Assembly: GCA_963772675.1 (NCBI GenBank) | Contig: CAVYYF010000007.1 | Coordinates: forward strand, 434,001 to 498,000 | DNA from: JAKAGZ01 sp963772675 | GTDB taxonomy: Bacteria > Bacteroidota > Ignavibacteria > Ignavibacteriales > Ignavibacteriaceae | Length of the DNA stretch: 64,000 nt | Reading direction: 5' to 3' | Part shown: piece by piece, positions 47,465 through 55,433 of the stretch | Position numbering within the stretch: position 1 is the first letter of the stretch | Layout: each line of letters opens with the position of its first letter | Translations under genes and position numbers: made by a program | Notes under the pieces: generated by a model | The model's input: the letters and a program-made list of their open reading frames with translations, nothing else | The model's database searches: none | Told to the model about the DNA's origin: nothing

Positions 47465-49354
47465 ATGAGATATAATCATTTAATTAAAAATATTCTGTTA
47501 GCTATAATACTTTTTTCTTCAGCATTATTTGGCCAGCAAATAAAAATTACTTTAAAGGTTGACGCAACAGAAACTCCTAAACATATACTCCACACAAGTG
47601 AGTCAATTGAATCAACCGGTGGCCATATGACACTTTACTATCCAAGATGGATACCTGGTTACCACGATCCGACAGGTCCAGTGGTTGATATGGCAGGACT
47701 TTTTATTAAAGCGGACGGAAAAACTATTCCGTGGAGACGTGACCCGGTAGTTATGAATGCAATTCATTGCGATATTCCAGAAGGGATAAAGACAATTGAT
47801 GTTAATTTCGATTTCATTCTTCCCCCGGAAATTCCGGGGCCAACAAATGCAGCAGCTTCAACAGCGAAACTGCTAATACTGGAATGGAATCACGTTCTTC
47901 TTTATCCTGAAGAAATAAGACCTGATAGTATAAATGTATCAACTGAAATTACATTGCCAGACGGATGGAAATATTTTACTGCATTGAGAACAGCAAAAAA
48001 AATCGGGGATAAAATATTTTTTAATCCGGTTTCGCTGACACAATTAATTGACTCTCCAATATTAACGGGAGAGTATGCCCGACAAATCGACATCACTCCC
48101 CCATCGGGTGTTCCCCATTTTCTCGATCTCGTCAGCGATGGTCCTGCAGCTCTTGCAATGAATGGGGAAAAAATTACAGATTACAAACACCTTGTAACAG
48201 AAGCTAATGCTTTATTCGGAACACATCATTATAATCATTATGATTTTTTGTGCACCTTAAGTGATAATGTTTATCACCAGGGACTCGAACATCACCAATC
48301 AAGTGATGATCGAATGCCCGAACGAACTTATGTTGATGATAATCTTTTTAAAGATAACGCTTCTTTATTGTCACATGAATTTACTCACTCTTGGAATGGT
48401 AAATTTCGTCGCCCTCTCGGTCTTGCAACCGGCGACTTCTCTTCTCCAATGAAGGGAAACCTTCTTTGGGTCTATGAGGGTTTAACCCAATATCTTGGAA
48501 AAGTTTTGGCCGGAAGATCAGGTTTATTTACTCCTGAAGAATACAAAGATGATCTCGCAAACGTTGCTGCATTTATGGAGCACCGTCCCAGTCTCACATG
48601 GCGCCCTCTGCAGGATGCAACGGATGAAGCACAACTATTATATTATACTCGTAGCGATTATGATTCATGGCGCGGATCAGTTGATTTTTACAATGAGGGC
48701 GAATTAATATGGCTGGAAGCCGACGCAACCATCCGGCAGATTACCAATAATAAAAAATCTATTGATGATTTTTGCAAAATATTTCATGGTGGAAATAATA
48801 ATGGCCCTCAGGTAATACCATATGATTTTGAAAATGTTATAAGTACTCTTAATAAAGTTGCCAATTATGATTGGAAAGATTTCTTTGTTAAAAAGCTAAA
48901 TTCACTTAACCCGCATACACTATTGGGAGGAATCGAAAAAAGCGGCTGGAAATTAGTATACAAAGAAGTGCCAAATGAAATGCAAAGTGTAAATGAGGAA
49001 GTTTCAGAATCAATCAACCTGTTCTATTCGATAGGTTTTATAGTAGATTTTGATGGTAAAATAGAAGATGTTTTAACCGGATCACCTGCGGCTAATGCCG
49101 GACTTGCTCCGGGAATGAATATTATTGCTGTAAACAGCAGAAAATTTTCTAAAGAAATTATACACGAGGCAATAAAAACAACAAAAACTGATTCCTCTTC
49201 AATCGAATTTATAGCCGCAAATGGAGATTTTTATTCAATAATTAATGTTAATTATCACGGCGGTGAAAAGTATCCCTATCTTGTGCGGGATGTATCAAAA
49301 CCTGATATCCTAGATTCTATTATCTCACCTCTTACTTACAAGAGAGAGAAATAA
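47465..49354 (+). CDS. Exported M61 family glycyl-aminopeptidase-like protein with PDZ domain
   Basis: I chose the ATG at 47465 because a signal peptide follows (KNILLAIILFSSALFGQ); the upstream start at 47438 would overlap the S10 gene. The 629-residue protein has an N-terminal M61 domain (ITLKVDATETPKHILHTSESIES; YYPRWIPGYHDP). The zinc site HEFTHSWNGKFRRP is followed by EGLTQYLG, which supplies the third ligand. A C-terminal PDZ domain reads SIGFIVDFDGKIEDVLTGSPAANAGLAPGMNIIAVNSRKF. It should trim N-terminal residues in the periplasm and complements the carboxypeptidase encoded upstream. Confidence 0.92.
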   Translation: MRYNHLIKNILLAIILFSSALFGQQIKITLKVDATETPKHILHTSESIESTGGHMTLYYPRWIPGYHDPTGPVVDMAGLFIKADGKTIPWRRDPVVMNAIHCDIPEGIKTIDVNFDFILPPEIPGPTNAAASTAKLLILEWNHVLLYPEEIRPDSINVSTEITLPDGWKYFTALRTAKKIGDKIFFNPVSLTQLIDSPILTGEYARQIDITPPSGVPHFLDLVSDGPAALAMNGEKITDYKHLVTEANALFGTHHYNHYDFLCTLSDNVYHQGLEHHQSSDDRMPERTYVDDNLFKDNASLLSHEFTHSWNGKFRRPLGLATGDFSSPMKGNLLWVYEGLTQYLGKVLAGRSGLFTPEEYKDDLANVAAFMEHRPSLTWRPLQDATDEAQLLYYTRSDYDSWRGSVDFYNEGELIWLEADATIRQITNNKKSIDDFCKIFHGGNNNGPQVIPYDFENVISTLNKVANYDWKDFFVKKLNSLNPHTLLGGIEKSGWKLVYKEVPNEMQSVNEEVSESINLFYSIGFIVDFDGKIEDVLTGSPAANAGLAPGMNIIAVNSRKFSKEIIHEAIKTTKTDSSSIEFIAANGDFYSIINVNYHGGEKYPYLVRDVSKPDILDSIISPLTYKREK

Positions 49355-49690
49355 ACTGTTAAAACAACTAAATTTTAACTGTTTAGTTAAGTTAATTGCA
49401 TTTTTGTAGGTTTGAAATATTTTTTCAGACTTAAATGTTAAAATATCAACTATTTTCGTATATTTTTTTCATTTTCAACTATTTAATTATATATTTGGCT
49501 GAATTCAAAAGCCAGAAGGATATATAACCTTAGGAAATAAATTGTAAGACAATTTAATGGTAAGACATTGAATTTTGTTTTGGTTTTAATCGTATGTTAA
49601 AGTATTCAAATTCATCAATCATAAAATAAAAAATAAGCCAGTTTAAATCTGTAAAACGTTTATAGTCCAAAATCAGTTACAAGGAGCTAT
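49355..49690. other. Gene-free stretch with promoter region of the signalling island
   Basis: This AT-rich gap before the phosphatase gene has no ORF or RNA gene that I recognise. It contains the palindrome listed at 49538-49556 and a further taagaca copy at 49561-49567. It probably carries the promoter for the downstream genes. Confidence 0.5.
49538..49556. promoter_or_regulatory. Perfect 19-base palindrome, candidate operator
   Basis: TAAATTGT, spacer aag, ACAATTTA: eight-base arms with no mismatch, about 135 bases upstream of the SpoIIE-type phosphatase start. A nearby direct repeat (gtaagaca at 49544 and 49560) adds a second possible half-site. No known regulator consensus is matched. 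Confidence 0.4.
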
Positions 49691-50992
49691 ATGGAAACTG
49701 ATCAAATTAATGCCCAGATCGCCCGTCTTCAGGATGAAAATAAAAAGCTTCGACTCGCTGTAGAAGAACTTTCCGTTTTAAACGAAATAGCAACTGCAAT
49801 TACATCAACTCAATCAATTGAAAAAATTGTTGACCTGATAGTGCGCAAATGTGTTAAGCACATTAAAGTTGAACAGGGAGTTGTAATGTTGCTGGATGAA
49901 AAAGATACTCAAAATCCTTTTCATACAATGATAAGAAAACAGGACAGTTCAGCTAACCTGCTTCCGTTCAGGCTTGATACACAACTTTCAGGATGGATGC
50001 TGATGAACAAAGCACCGCTCTTAATAAATGATTTTCATGCGGATAATCGATTCAGTACTGTGAAAGATGTTGAGTTCCCGATAAAAACCTTACTAAGTGT
50101 CCCTATGCAAATGAAAGGAAAAATGATTGGGCTGGTTACTGTTTTCAACAAACACGGTGATTCAGGTTTTACAATTAATGACCAGAGACTGCTTGGTATT
50201 ATAGCTGCACAATCAGCACACGTTGTTGAAAACGCAAGACTTTATCAGAACGAACAGGCGTTAATAAAACTTCAGGAAGAAATGAGACTCGCATACGAAA
50301 TACAGGTTGATCTTCTTCCTAAAGCACAACCAAAAGTGCCGGGATATTCCATCGCGGGTAAAAGTATTCCCGCAAAAGAAGTCGGAGGCGATTATTACGA
50401 TTTCATTAACCTAGAAGAAGATCATTTAACTTTTTGCCTTGGAGATATAACCGGTAAAGGAATGCCCGCTGCAATTCTAATGGCAAACCTGCAGGCATCA
50501 TTAAGGGGACAGGCAATATCCGGTAAACCTTGCAAGGAATGTGTTGCACTTACAAATGATCTTTTGTTTTATAATACTGCCCCAAACAAATTTGCAACTC
50601 TCTTCTACGGCGTTCTTAATAAAGCAAAGGACGAAATCACTTATGTTAACGCCGGGCATAATAACCCCATATTAATTTCAGAAGATAATAAAATCAGCAG
50701 ACCCGACGTTGGAGGATTGATTGTAGGTATAGCACCTGCTATACAATACGAAGAAGCAACCATAAAATTAAAGAAAAATGATCTGCTAGTTGTTTTTTCT
50801 GATGGAATTACGGAAGCAATGAACAAGGAAGAAGAAGAATTTGATGAGCCAAGGTTATTTGACATAATTAAAAATAACAAAAGCAAAAATGCCGAAGAAT
50901 TAATTGAACTAATTTTTAATGAAGTTAACAATTTTTCTAAAGGACAGCCTCAGAGTGATGATATGACCATGGTAATTCTAAAGAAAGAATAG
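49691..50992 (+). CDS. GAF domain-containing SpoIIE/PP2C-type protein phosphatase (RsbU-like)
   Basis: The 433-residue protein starts with a short coiled coil (NAQIARLQDENKKLRLAVEELS). A GAF domain follows at about residues 30-180 (VEQGVVMLLDE, LLSVPMQMKGKMIGLVTVFNK), then a linker (LIKLQEEMRLAYEIQVDLLPKAQP) and a SpoIIE-type PP2C domain. Metal-binding Asp motifs are intact: VGGDYYDFI, GDITGKGMPAAI and FSDGITEAMN; NAGHN is also present. Such enzymes remove phosphate from STAS antagonists in partner-switching systems in response to a signal sensed by the GAF domain. A STAS gene lies 4 kb downstream in the same island, and four kinases surround it. Ribosome-binding site AAGGAG. Confidence 0.92.
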   Translation: METDQINAQIARLQDENKKLRLAVEELSVLNEIATAITSTQSIEKIVDLIVRKCVKHIKVEQGVVMLLDEKDTQNPFHTMIRKQDSSANLLPFRLDTQLSGWMLMNKAPLLINDFHADNRFSTVKDVEFPIKTLLSVPMQMKGKMIGLVTVFNKHGDSGFTINDQRLLGIIAAQSAHVVENARLYQNEQALIKLQEEMRLAYEIQVDLLPKAQPKVPGYSIAGKSIPAKEVGGDYYDFINLEEDHLTFCLGDITGKGMPAAILMANLQASLRGQAISGKPCKECVALTNDLLFYNTAPNKFATLFYGVLNKAKDEITYVNAGHNNPILISEDNKISRPDVGGLIVGIAPAIQYEEATIKLKKNDLLVVFSDGITEAMNKEEEEFDEPRLFDIIKNNKSKNAEELIELIFNEVNNFSKGQPQSDDMTMVILKKE

Positions 50993-51039
50993 CAAGCAAT
51001 TAAATAACAATATTTTCACTTCCACGGGAGGGAAAAATT

Positions 51040-51801
51040 ATGTTTATGAGAATTCTTAGATTAAACCTCGACCCTAAATTCATAGAAGAATTTAAGGCCT
51101 TTTATGAAGACACGGTTGAACCAAAATTACAAACTGTCGATGGTTGTCTTTTCGCCAGTCTTATTAAAAGCAAACCGGATAAGGACGAATTTATCTCGCT
51201 TACTTTTTGGAAAACACAAAAGCAAGCCGAGAATTACGAAAACAGCGATGTTTTCAAAAACCTCATAGACCAGGCTAAGCCATATTTTACCGAAACTACC
51301 GACGAATGGAAAATTCAGCTTACCGATAATATGGAAATACAGTACACCCAGGAAAATGAGGAGCCAGTTATTAACAAATATAATGTTGCTGTCCAGAACG
51401 GTAGCGACAACAGTTTAATTAAACAAAATGATAGCATATTCCTACGAATCGTTTCTCTTAAAATACAGCCGGGTAAAATGGATGAATTTAAAAAACTTTA
51501 TTCCGAGGTTGTAATTCCTGCATTCAGAAAAGCTGAAGGATGCCGGAATGCATTTCTTACTCAGAGTATTAATGAAGACAGTGATTTTATTTCTGTTTCT
51601 GTATGGGATAATAAGGATTTAGCAGTTAAACATGAAACAGGCAAAGAATACAATGAAATGATTGATAAGGTGAAACATACTTTCTCCCAGTTTTATTTGT
51701 GGAAAATGTCACTTGATAGAAATCGTCAATCAACAATTAAAACTACGGATGATATGAAAGTCGGACATTACGATGTAGTAACCGGCAAAAGTTTTATTTA
51801 A
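51040..51801 (+). CDS. Tandem ABM (antibiotic biosynthesis monooxygenase-like) domain protein
   Basis: This 253-residue protein has two copies of the ferredoxin-like ABM fold. The first is at about residues 1-95 (MRILRLNLDPKFIEEFKAFYEDTVEPKLQTVDGCLFASL) and the second at about 128-220 (LRIVSLKIQPGKMDEFKKLYSEVVIPAFRKAEGCRNAFL). A short linker joins them and the C-terminus ends HYDVVTGKSFI. Many ABM proteins are heme- or quinone-related oxygenases, but single domains also serve as small-molecule sensors. No signal peptide, so cytosolic. It lies 47 bases after the phosphatase on the same strand and may be cotranscribed. Confidence 0.8.
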   Translation: MFMRILRLNLDPKFIEEFKAFYEDTVEPKLQTVDGCLFASLIKSKPDKDEFISLTFWKTQKQAENYENSDVFKNLIDQAKPYFTETTDEWKIQLTDNMEIQYTQENEEPVINKYNVAVQNGSDNSLIKQNDSIFLRIVSLKIQPGKMDEFKKLYSEVVIPAFRKAEGCRNAFLTQSINEDSDFISVSVWDNKDLAVKHETGKEYNEMIDKVKHTFSQFYLWKMSLDRNRQSTIKTTDDMKVGHYDVVTGKSFI

Positions 51802-51933
51802 ATAACTTTCAGTAGCCTTAAGTTTTTTTCACACCTGATACAAGAGTCTTATTAAATAAATACTTTGTTAATTAGAAACGAAGTACCGTGGTTTTTGATA
51901 TTTCAGACTTTGAGAAAGATATAACTCACAGCG

Positions 51934-54081
51934 ATGATCAGTTTAACAGGTAAAGAAATATTACATTACAAAATTCTCGAGAAACTTGGCGAAGGCGGAA
52001 TGGGTGTTGTCTATAAAGCCGAAGACACTAAGCTCGAACGAATTGTTGCAATTAAATTTCTTCCCCACAATATTCCTATCAGTAAAGAAGATAAAGAAAG
52101 ATTTAAGATTGAAGCAAAGGCGGCAGCCGCGCTTAACCACCCTAACATTGCTACTATTCACGCAATTGAAGAACTTGATGATGATATGTTCATCGTTATG
52201 GAATTTGTGGATGGGAATGAATTGAAAGATATCATTACGCGCCGCCGTGATGACCCGCTGCAAATAAGCGAGGTAACTAGTTATGCAATCCAGATTGCCG
52301 AAGGTTTGGAAGCAGCACAGAAAAAAGGAATTGTTCACAGGGATATAAAATCTTCTAATATAATGATAACTAAAGACGACAAAGTAAAGATAATGGATTT
52401 TGGTTTAGCTAAAATTGGAAAAGGTTCGCAGATTACGAGAATGGGAGCTACTGTAGGAACAATTGCATATATGTCGCCTGAACAGGCTCACGGAGATGAA
52501 ATTGATCACCGGGCGGACATTTGGTCATTCGGAGTTGTTTTATACGAAATGCTATCAGGGCGGATGCCGTTTAAGGGAGATTATGACCAGGCAATTATAT
52601 ACTCAATTTTAAACGAAGAACCGCATTCAGTTCTTGAATTCAGATCTGATGTGCCTGACAATATGTTAAAGATCAACAGGAAAATGCTGGAAAAGGATCC
52701 TGCTGATAGATATCAAACTACAAGAGAAATTATTGCTGAACTTAAGAAGTACCAGCAATCCGGCAAATTCATAAACGTTGAGGAAGCAGACCGTAATAAT
52801 TCAATTGCAGTTATGTATTTTGAAAACATGAGCCCGGATAAGGAGAGTGACTATTTCTGTGCTGGAATTACCGAAGATATAATAATTGATCTTTCAAAAA
52901 TTAAAGAGTTAAAGGTAGTTCCGCGGACAGATATTTTAATTTTCCGAAACAAAGAAATTAACACAGAACAGATAGGTGAAGCACTAAAAGTAAGATATAT
53001 ATTAGAAGGAAGTGTCCGTAAATCAGGCAATAAGATGCGCATAACAGCTCAATTAATAGATGTAAAGAACAGCCAGCACTTGTGGGCGGAAAGATTCGAT
53101 CGTAATGTAGATGACATTTTTGAACTGCAAAATGAAATTTCCCAAAAGATAGTACAGGCGCTAAAAGTATCTTTAACGGATTCTGAAAAGGAATCACTTC
53201 AGTCAAATCCAACTGACAACCTGAAAGCCTATGATTTTTACATGCGTGGCAGAGAATTAATTTATCGCCGGGGCAGGAAGAATAATGAACAGGCAATTCA
53301 AATGTTTGAAAAAGCTATTTCTTTAGATAAAAATTTTGCATCTTCTTATGCCGGATTGGCAGAGGCTTATTCATATATGTACGAATGGTATGACGGTAAT
53401 ACCACCTGGCTGCAAAAGACAATAGATACAAACCAAAAAGCTCTAACACTCGATCCGTCTTCAATTGAAGCAAAGTTTGGAATTGCAATGGTCTACTTCT
53501 ATCAAAAAAGATTTACTGAAGCAAAACGTGAACTGGAAGCCATTATAAAAGAGAACTCCAGATATTACCCGGCATACATTCGGCTTGGTATGATTTCAGA
53601 ATTATCCAATGATACCAATTCGGCAATGAATTTTTATCAAACCGCTTCTGAACTAAAGCCGCACGATGAAGAGCCGTGGGTACATCTTGATAGTGTACTC
53701 AGAAGAATGGGAGACATAAAATCTGCCGGAAAAGCATCAATGAAGGTAATAGAAGTTACTGCACAAAAGCTGGAAGCAAGCCAGGATGATCCCATTGTGA
53801 TGAGTAGACTTGCTATGGCATATGCCAGGTTTGGCGGGAAAGAAGAATCTTATGCAATCATAAAAAGGCTGCTTGAGACCGACACAAATGATGGTCTTGT
53901 TCTATACTACTGTTCCTGCACTTATTGTCTTCTTGGAGAAAAAGAGAAAGCATTTATTGCATTACGAAGGGCATTTGATGCAGGGTTTAAAGGATTAGCA
54001 CGCTGGGCAAACTCGGAATCTGCATTTGATTCTGTCCGCAATGATCCGGAATTTAAAGAAATGATTGCTAGATCGGAATAA
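51934..54081 (+). CDS. Serine/threonine protein kinase with FlgO/TolB-like domain and TPR repeats (cytosolic)
   Basis: The 715-residue protein has an N-terminal Hanks-type kinase: GEGGMG at 19-24, catalytic Lys in AIKF (K41), HRDIKSSN with D137, DFG at 155-157, GTIAYMSPEQ and DIWSFGVVLYEM. Kinase residues appear complete. The segment after the kinase (IAVMYFENMSPDKESDYFCAGITEDII ... ILEGSVRKSGNKMRITAQLID) is the FlgO/adenylate-cyclase-associated TolB-like domain, and about seven TPR-like helices follow (FASSYAGLAEAYSYMYEWY, ASELKPHDEEPWVHLDSVL). I see no membrane helix, unlike the other kinases here. It is the first of four related kinases in the island. Confidence 0.92.
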   Translation: MISLTGKEILHYKILEKLGEGGMGVVYKAEDTKLERIVAIKFLPHNIPISKEDKERFKIEAKAAAALNHPNIATIHAIEELDDDMFIVMEFVDGNELKDIITRRRDDPLQISEVTSYAIQIAEGLEAAQKKGIVHRDIKSSNIMITKDDKVKIMDFGLAKIGKGSQITRMGATVGTIAYMSPEQAHGDEIDHRADIWSFGVVLYEMLSGRMPFKGDYDQAIIYSILNEEPHSVLEFRSDVPDNMLKINRKMLEKDPADRYQTTREIIAELKKYQQSGKFINVEEADRNNSIAVMYFENMSPDKESDYFCAGITEDIIIDLSKIKELKVVPRTDILIFRNKEINTEQIGEALKVRYILEGSVRKSGNKMRITAQLIDVKNSQHLWAERFDRNVDDIFELQNEISQKIVQALKVSLTDSEKESLQSNPTDNLKAYDFYMRGRELIYRRGRKNNEQAIQMFEKAISLDKNFASSYAGLAEAYSYMYEWYDGNTTWLQKTIDTNQKALTLDPSSIEAKFGIAMVYFYQKRFTEAKRELEAIIKENSRYYPAYIRLGMISELSNDTNSAMNFYQTASELKPHDEEPWVHLDSVLRRMGDIKSAGKASMKVIEVTAQKLEASQDDPIVMSRLAMAYARFGGKEESYAIIKRLLETDTNDGLVLYYCSCTYCLLGEKEKAFIALRRAFDAGFKGLARWANSESAFDSVRNDPEFKEMIARSE

Positions 54082-54168
54082 CTCTGGTAATAACTAATAT
54101 TATTTGTTATTCCTTTTAATAAAAACAATTGTCTTAAATAAATAAATTCCATGTAAAGGAGATTAACG

Positions 54169-54445
54169 ATGCCAAAATTTCTAATTGAACGTGTGGTTCC
54201 CGGGGCCGGTAATTTATCAGCAGATGATCTTAAAGCAATATCGGTCAGATCCTGCGATGTATTGAACAAATTGGGTCCAAAAATACAATGGGTTCAGAGC
54301 TATGTGACTGACAACAAAGTATATTGTGTTTATATAGCAGAAGATGAAGAATTTAATACGTGAACATGCCCAACAAGCAGGTATACCAGCTAATCACATT
54401 GCTGTAATCAAAGAAATTATAGATCCTGTTACTTCAGAAGGGTGA
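54169..54445 (+). CDS. DUF4242 family small protein (frameshifted)
   Basis: The ORF begins MPKFLIERVVPGAGNL, continues SADDLKAISVRSCDVLNKLG and QWVQSYVTDNKVYCVYIAEDEE, then breaks. Removing one T from the run at 54352-54354 continues it as LIREHAQQAGIPANHIAVIK and EIIDPVTSEG, ending at 54445 (91 residues), which matches the full DUF4242 family length. AAAGGAG precedes the ATG. DUF4242 proteins form small ferredoxin-like folds, and some relatives bind nickel. No function can be stated. It lies between the first kinase and decayed kinase fragments. Confidence 0.82.
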
Positions 54446-54613
54446 TCACAATCGAGCCTGAATATCGTTCGACTGTAGAATTATATAACTACTTTTAAGT
54501 GATATGTGTTACCCTTTTATTAACGGAGAGGGCGTTACCCTGGTCTTAAATATTAGGATATTCTATTAATATACATATTGCTAAATGTAATATTTAATCC
54601 CTGAGGTTATAAT

Positions 54614-54700
54614 TTGATCGGCGAAACAATACTCCATTACAAAATTTTGGAAAAGCTTGGCCGCCGAAGCCAGCAAAATAATAAAAGGCAAATATTATGA
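54614..54700 (+). pseudogene. Kinase 5' remnant 1
   Basis: TTG-initiated reading gives MIGETILHYKILEKLG, the same first 16 residues as the intact kinases downstream, then diverges to an unrelated tail and stops. Nucleotides match the 58760 kinase at all but about six of the first 47 positions. It looks like an internal deletion of a former kinase gene. The stop overlaps the start of the next remnant. Confidence 0.75.
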
Positions 54701-54822
54701 TTGGCGAAACAATTCTTCATTATAAAATCCTTGAAAACCTCAGCGAAGGCGGAATGCACATTGACTATAAGCACAGGATCGGATACTCGATCGATTTATT
54801 GCCTAAATTACTTTATTATTGA
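54697..54822 (+). pseudogene. Kinase 5' remnant 2
   Basis: The ATG-initiated frame reads MIGETILHYKILENLSEGGM, then drifts. In another frame gcacaggat ... ctcgatcgatttattgcc still matches AQDxxLDRFVA of the intact kinases before a stop. A kinase gene has been cut short about 40 codons in and has begun to mutate. The rest of the kinase is absent. Confidence 0.75.
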
Positions 54823-55003
54823 TCATAATTATTTGGCAAATAAAATTAAAAAAAATAATTTTGATTAATTATTTGATTTAATTGTATTAAATTGTGGGTA
54901 AATCATTCTGAAGGATCCTCCCAACGGATCGCAAAAGGGCAACAAAAGTTTTTTTTAATTATATACTATTAACCTAACTGTTATTTTAATTTGGAGGTAA
55001 CTT

Positions 55004-55340
55004 ATGAAAGCAAATATATATGAGCAGTACAACGCAGCTGTAATTGAACTGAAAGGACGGGTTGAAGGCGGACCATTTGCTGCAGAATTTTAAAGAGACG
55101 CTTCTGGACCTTGTTAAACAAAACAAGAAAAATATTATCGTCGATATGTCCGATATAAAATTCATTAACAGTAATGGAATAGGAATTCTGGTAGCAGGGT
55201 TTATGACAGTTAAAAACGGCGGCGGCGAATTAAAGCTTGTTAATAATAGCGATAAAGTGACCGGGGTTTTGAGTATTACAAAATTAAACCAGGTTTTTAA
55301 CAGTTATAATTCATTGGACGAAGCATTAAAAAGTAGCTAA
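55004..55340 (+). CDS. STAS domain protein (anti-sigma factor antagonist-like); frameshifted
   Basis: The start at 55004 follows GGAGG. The first residues MKANIYEQYNAAVIELKGRVEGGP match a STAS N-terminus, but the frame closes at once. Removing one T from 55076-55078 restores 111 residues, with IIVDMSDIKFINSNGIGILVAGF and KLNQVFNSYNSLDEALKSS. STAS antagonists release a sigma or output factor from its inhibitor when dephosphorylated. Here the residue normally phosphorylated (second Ser of the DSSG motif) appears to be Asn (NSNG). It is a possible target or companion of the phosphatase at 49691. Confidence 0.85.
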
Positions 55341-55433
55341 GGCAGTTAATCTCAATTAGAAATTTATGGTAATAATCAGATCTTATTTATTCCGTTTTCT
55401 GCTCATCAAAGGAGCCGGATAAAAGGAAGAATC

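Noticed and set aside
54446..54613. Possible tRNA or small RNA in the gap after the DUF4242 gene
   Set aside because: A gttcgactg string hints at a T-loop but no acceptor stem or anticodon arm can be formed around it.
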